From NCBI GenBank assembly GCA_028695735.1, contig JAQVIJ010000001.1:361081-425080 (forward strand): DNA of 64,000 nt. The letters run 5' to 3'. Position 1 is the stretch's first letter; every line of letters begins with the position of its first letter. This DNA comes from Deltaproteobacteria bacterium. GTDB taxonomy: Bacteria > Desulfobacterota > Dissulfuribacteria > Dissulfuribacterales > DYLC01. The position numbers and the translations under genes are program-made. Under the pieces are notes generated by a model, which was not told where the DNA came from, did not search any database, and saw only the letters and a list, made by a program, of their open reading frames with translations. This document shows, in pieces, positions 61,380 through 64,000 of this stretch.

Positions 61380-63233
61380 TCACTCCACGGTAACACTTTT
61401 TGCCAGATTTCTGGGCTGATCCACATCACAGCCCTTAAAGACGGCCGTCTCGTAGGCCAAAAGCTGCAAGGGAACCACACAGATAAAGGGATTGACATCA
61501 GGCTCCATGCCCCGTGGAATCTCGATGAACTGTTGTGCCATGGCCCGAAGCCCTGCGTCCTCTTCTCCAAGTATCACCATGCGGCCCCTGCGGCTCTTCA
61601 CCTCTTGAACATTGCTGAGCATCTTTTCCATCACATGGTCTCGAGGGATTATGGCCACTACCGGCATGTCCTTGTCTATGAGGGCTATGGGGCCGTGTTT
61701 CATCTCGCCTGCTGCATATCCTTCGGCATGTATGTAGGAGATCTCCTTCAGCTTCAAGGCGCCCTCTAAGGCAATGGGATAATTCATGTGCCTGCCCAGA
61801 TACAGGGCATGCTGGTGCTGCGCCATGTCCTCGGCCAGAATGCTCGCTGTCTCCTGCCAAGGCTTCAACCAGGCATTTATAAGCCTTGGAACCTCCAGAA
61901 TTGCATTTATTCTACGGCAAATGGCCTGGGCCGTCATCGTCTGCCTTTTTTGAGCCAAATAAAGCCCCATAAGATAGAGGACCGCCAACTGGGAGGTAAA
62001 GGCCTTGGTGGAGGCCACGCCGATCTCAGGGCCTGCATGGGTATAGATGGTATTCCCTGCCTCCCTGGAAATGGTGCTGCCCAGCACATTGCAGATGGCA
62101 ATCATTCTTGCCCCTGCCTCCCTGGCCTTTCGCAAGCCAGCCAAGGTATCGGCGGTCTCGCCTGACTGGGAGATGGGGATCACCAAGGTCTTTTCATTGA
62201 CAGGCATGGCTCTATAGCGGAATTCCGAGGCCAGCTCCACACGGGCTGGAATGCCAATCCACTCCTCGAACCAATAGGTAGCCGTGAGGCCTGCATGCCA
62301 GGAGGTGCCGCAGGCCAGAAACAAAATGTTCTGAATGGATTTCAGGTCAGTTGCAGACAAGTTAAGCTCTGAAAGCACCACCTCGCCTGTGTCAGGGGCT
62401 ATGCGGCCAGCCAGGGTGTTTAAGATGGCCTGCGGCTGTTCAAAGATCTCCTTGAGCATGAAATGGCGATAGCCCGCCTTCTCCGCCATGGAGATGTCCC
62501 AGGTTATGGTCTGCACAGGCCGTTTGACCGTTTGGTGTGTGAGAAGGGAGTAAAACTCCATTTTATCGGCGGACAAGACCACCAGGTCATCGTCCTCCAG
62601 AAATACCACCTGTCTTGTGTACGGCAAAAGCGCCGGAATGTCTGAGGCCAGAAACACCTCATTGGCTCCGATGCCTAGGACCAGGGGGCTTTGTTTGCGC
62701 ACTGCCACCAGCCTGCCTGGCCAGTCTTGAGCCATCACCACCATGGCATAGGAGCCCTTTAGTTCGGCCACAGCCCTCTCTACAGCGGATTTGAGGTCAT
62801 CTTTCAGGTATTTTTCCACCAGGTGTGCGATGACCTCGGTATCGGTTTCGGACTGAAAGACATGACCTTCTGCCTCCAGGCCCTGGCGCAGGGAACGGTG
62901 ATTCTCGATGATGCCGTTGTGCACCACCACTATACGGCCGGTGCAATCCACATGGGGATGGGCATTTTGCTCTGTGGGCTCGCCGTGAGTAGCCCAACGG
63001 GTGTGGCCTATGCCCGTGCACAGACCATTGACTAAAGATGAGGGCTCAGCTTCATGCGCCACCAGTTCCACTAAATTGGAGAGCTTGCCAGGGGCCCTGC
63101 GGCGCTGAAGACCTGTCTCAGTCAGCCAGGCTATGCCAGCGGAGTCATATCCCCTGTACTCCAGCTTGCCCAGACCCTCCAACAAAACGGCTGTCACCGG
63201 CCTTTTACCTATATAACCAACTATTCCACACAT
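61380..63233 (-). CDS. glmS: Glutamine-fructose-6-phosphate aminotransferase
   Basis: The 617-residue enzyme makes glucosamine-6-phosphate, the first step to peptidoglycan and LPS sugars. The N-terminal glutaminase has catalytic Cys2 (CGIVGYIGKRP) and 'HNGIIENH'; two SIS domains follow, with 'ACGTSWHAGLTATYWFE' and the C-terminal KSVTVE end. Its 5' region shows no glmS ribozyme, and it likely heads the glmS-lolA-nadA-motB run. Confidence 0.97.
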   Translation of the reverse strand: MCGIVGYIGKRPVTAVLLEGLGKLEYRGYDSAGIAWLTETGLQRRRAPGKLSNLVELVAHEAEPSSLVNGLCTGIGHTRWATHGEPTEQNAHPHVDCTGRIVVVHNGIIENHRSLRQGLEAEGHVFQSETDTEVIAHLVEKYLKDDLKSAVERAVAELKGSYAMVVMAQDWPGRLVAVRKQSPLVLGIGANEVFLASDIPALLPYTRQVVFLEDDDLVVLSADKMEFYSLLTHQTVKRPVQTITWDISMAEKAGYRHFMLKEIFEQPQAILNTLAGRIAPDTGEVVLSELNLSATDLKSIQNILFLACGTSWHAGLTATYWFEEWIGIPARVELASEFRYRAMPVNEKTLVIPISQSGETADTLAGLRKAREAGARMIAICNVLGSTISREAGNTIYTHAGPEIGVASTKAFTSQLAVLYLMGLYLAQKRQTMTAQAICRRINAILEVPRLINAWLKPWQETASILAEDMAQHQHALYLGRHMNYPIALEGALKLKEISYIHAEGYAAGEMKHGPIALIDKDMPVVAIIPRDHVMEKMLSNVQEVKSRRGRMVILGEEDAGLRAMAQQFIEIPRGMEPDVNPFICVVPLQLLAYETAVFKGCDVDQPRNLAKSVTVE

Positions 63234-63245
63234 GTTTTGTGTCCA

Positions 63246-63539
63246 TCAGATGTTTTTTAGATATTCCTCCCACTCCATGGGCAGAAGGTACTTCTTTTTG
63301 TTGTTGCACTCCTTGCAGACAGGAACCAGATTGTTCTTGGTGCTTGTACCCCCTCGAACAAGGGGCACCACATGGTCCATAGTGAGGTTCTCTTTGCCCA
63401 CCTTTTTTCCGCAATAGTGGCAGATTCCTGAAGCGCACTTCTCCTGCCACCAGCGGCTTTTGCGCAGCTCCTTGGCCTTGAGCCTTTCTCTTTTAACGGC
63501 CTCGTCGCTTATAGATGAGAAAAACAGAATATCACTCAT
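63246..63539 (-). CDS. HNH endonuclease
   Basis: 97 residues from Met 63539. A zinc-ribbon HNH motif is complete: ICHYCGKKVGKENLTMDHVV (first CxxC, DH), then GGTSTKNNLVPVCKECNNKK (Asn and second CxxC). The N-terminus is charged and helical. It precedes glmS by 12 bases and follows a palindromic element. It is like free-standing 5-methylcytosine or homing-type HNH proteins; the target is unknown. Confidence 0.9.
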   Translation of the reverse strand: MSDILFFSSISDEAVKRERLKAKELRKSRWWQEKCASGICHYCGKKVGKENLTMDHVVPLVRGGTSTKNNLVPVCKECNNKKKYLLPMEWEEYLKNI

Positions 63540-63562
63540 TACCGTCCAAATATACAACACAA

Positions 63563-63586
63563 AGGGGCAGACACAAGGCCTGCCCC
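63563..63586. repeat. Palindromic element, copy 2 / possible terminator
   Basis: GGGGCAG (63564-63570) and CTGCCCC (63580-63586) form a 7-bp stem. As AGGGGCAGAC-N6-CCTGCC it matches the element at 54671-54692. It lies between the HNH gene and the membrane protein gene, on the minus-strand reading direction. Confidence 0.5.
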
Positions 63587-63615
63587 CTAAAGACTAAAGT
63601 ATATCTTCAGTTTCT

Positions 63616-64000
63616 CTAAAACAGCGTTCCGTTTTTAAGGGATATGACGATGCCCAGGCCGGCCACCACCAAAAACCATACCACCGGCAGGGCCGTGGCC
63701 AACTTGGCCAGGCCTTCATTGTTGGACTCCTTGCCGTTTTTGGCCACCTGTACCGCCACCAAAATGGGATAGGCCATGACAACGATTCCCATTACAAATG
63801 TGCCCAAGAACAAGACTGTGCTGCCCCAGTCCAGAGAGAGCTTGTAGTCAAAGATGTTGTAACCAACCTTGCCTGTATAGGTCATGCGCAGGGCCTCACG
63901 GGCATAAGACATCAAAAAGATGCTCAAAAAGGCGATTAGGGCGGCAACAGGCGCATTTTTTATGGGATTTGCACGAGCCGTCATCAAAAAGAGAAAGAAT
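63616..64000 (-). CDS. Polytopic membrane protein, probably cut by the window edge
   Basis: The frame is open from TAG 63616 to the edge. Three hydrophobic segments (VAALIAFLSIFLMSYA; TVLFLGTFVMGIVVMAYPIL; VVWFLVVAGLGIVISL) flank a loop 'LRMTYTGKVGYNIFDYKLSLDWG'. ATG 63984 is possible but the frame continues upstream with hydrophobic codons, so the gene may begin outside. I do not recognise the family; an energy-metabolism membrane subunit is one possibility. Confidence 0.6.
   Translation of the reverse strand, partial: FFLFLMTARANPIKNAPVAALIAFLSIFLMSYAREALRMTYTGKVGYNIFDYKLSLDWGSTVLFLGTFVMGIVVMAYPILVAVQVAKNGKESNNEGLAKLATALPVVWFLVVAGLGIVISLKNGTLF

Noticed and set aside
61376-61570. 65-codon N-terminal extension of the LolA-like protein
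   Set aside because: It overlaps the 3' end of glmS and precedes the signal peptide; an exported protein must start at 61375.
63234-63600. glmS ribozyme upstream of glmS
   Set aside because: The HNH gene occupies the upstream region and no ribozyme core is recognisable.

Overview
The window holds the left part of a Mu-like transposable prophage (positions 1 to about 12,873) followed by about 51 kb of bacterial chromosome. The host looks like a Gram-negative, flagellated sulfur-metabolising bacterium of the Desulfobacterota (former Deltaproteobacteria). The grounds are a true DsrC with both C-terminal cysteines, outer-membrane biogenesis genes (LolA-like, Lgt, murein hydrolases), MotA and MotB, glyQ/glyS as separate subunits, and the ffh-rpsP-khpA-rimM-trmD-SPOUT-rplS-rnhB-yraN gene order. 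No 16S rRNA gene is present, so the placement is inference from gene content.

Prophage. Reading leftwards from the phage end near 12,873 the order follows phage Mu: end with repeated transposase-type sites, a CI-like repressor on the plus strand, an early control region (near-consensus promoter with a perfect palindrome filling its spacer, a second palindrome over the start site, five 11-bp direct repeats), then on the minus strand a Ner-like protein, DDE transposase A, a small acidic protein, ATPase B, several small early genes, GemA/gp16, a Mor/C-type activator, SAR-type endolysin, spanin Rz with embedded Rz1, DUF2730, a winged-helix protein, small terminase (DUF3486), a DNA adenine methylase broken by one in-frame stop, large terminase, portal and head morphogenesis protein, which runs off the left edge. 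The phage sits inside trmFO, whose N-terminal 214 or so codons remain at 12,874-13,514.

Chromosome, 13.5-32 kb. MltD-like LysM transglycosylase; glyS-glyQ; glgC; phosphoenolpyruvate synthase; thioesterase-apgM-hom; a frameshifted GYF_2-domain gene; radC-L,D-transpeptidase; a frameshifted SphA-like outer-membrane gene; trpB2; motA; dsrC; tRNA-Arg(UCU).

Chromosome, 32-44 kb. mutL and yjbQ (divergent); an M23 peptidase overlapping an MltB-type transglycosylase; an extended PgsA-like enzyme coupled to an eight-cysteine protein; ksgA-lgt-unknown-pcnB-homocysteine methyltransferase/MTHFR fusion, all overlapping or closely packed.

Chromosome, 44-50 kb. An AT-richer plus-strand pair encodes a seven-repeat beta-propeller secreted protein and a 983-residue secreted protein that I cannot assign. 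This is the most accessory-looking host segment.

Chromosome, 50-64 kb. ugd, nucleotide-sugar epimerase, a PhoU-DUF47 fusion, the yraN-to-ffh translation cluster, a glmS-lolA-nadA-motB run, an HNH nuclease, and a membrane protein cut by the right edge. Several recent lesions (phage insertion in trmFO, a nonsense codon, two frameshifts) are either real decay or consensus errors; reads would tell.
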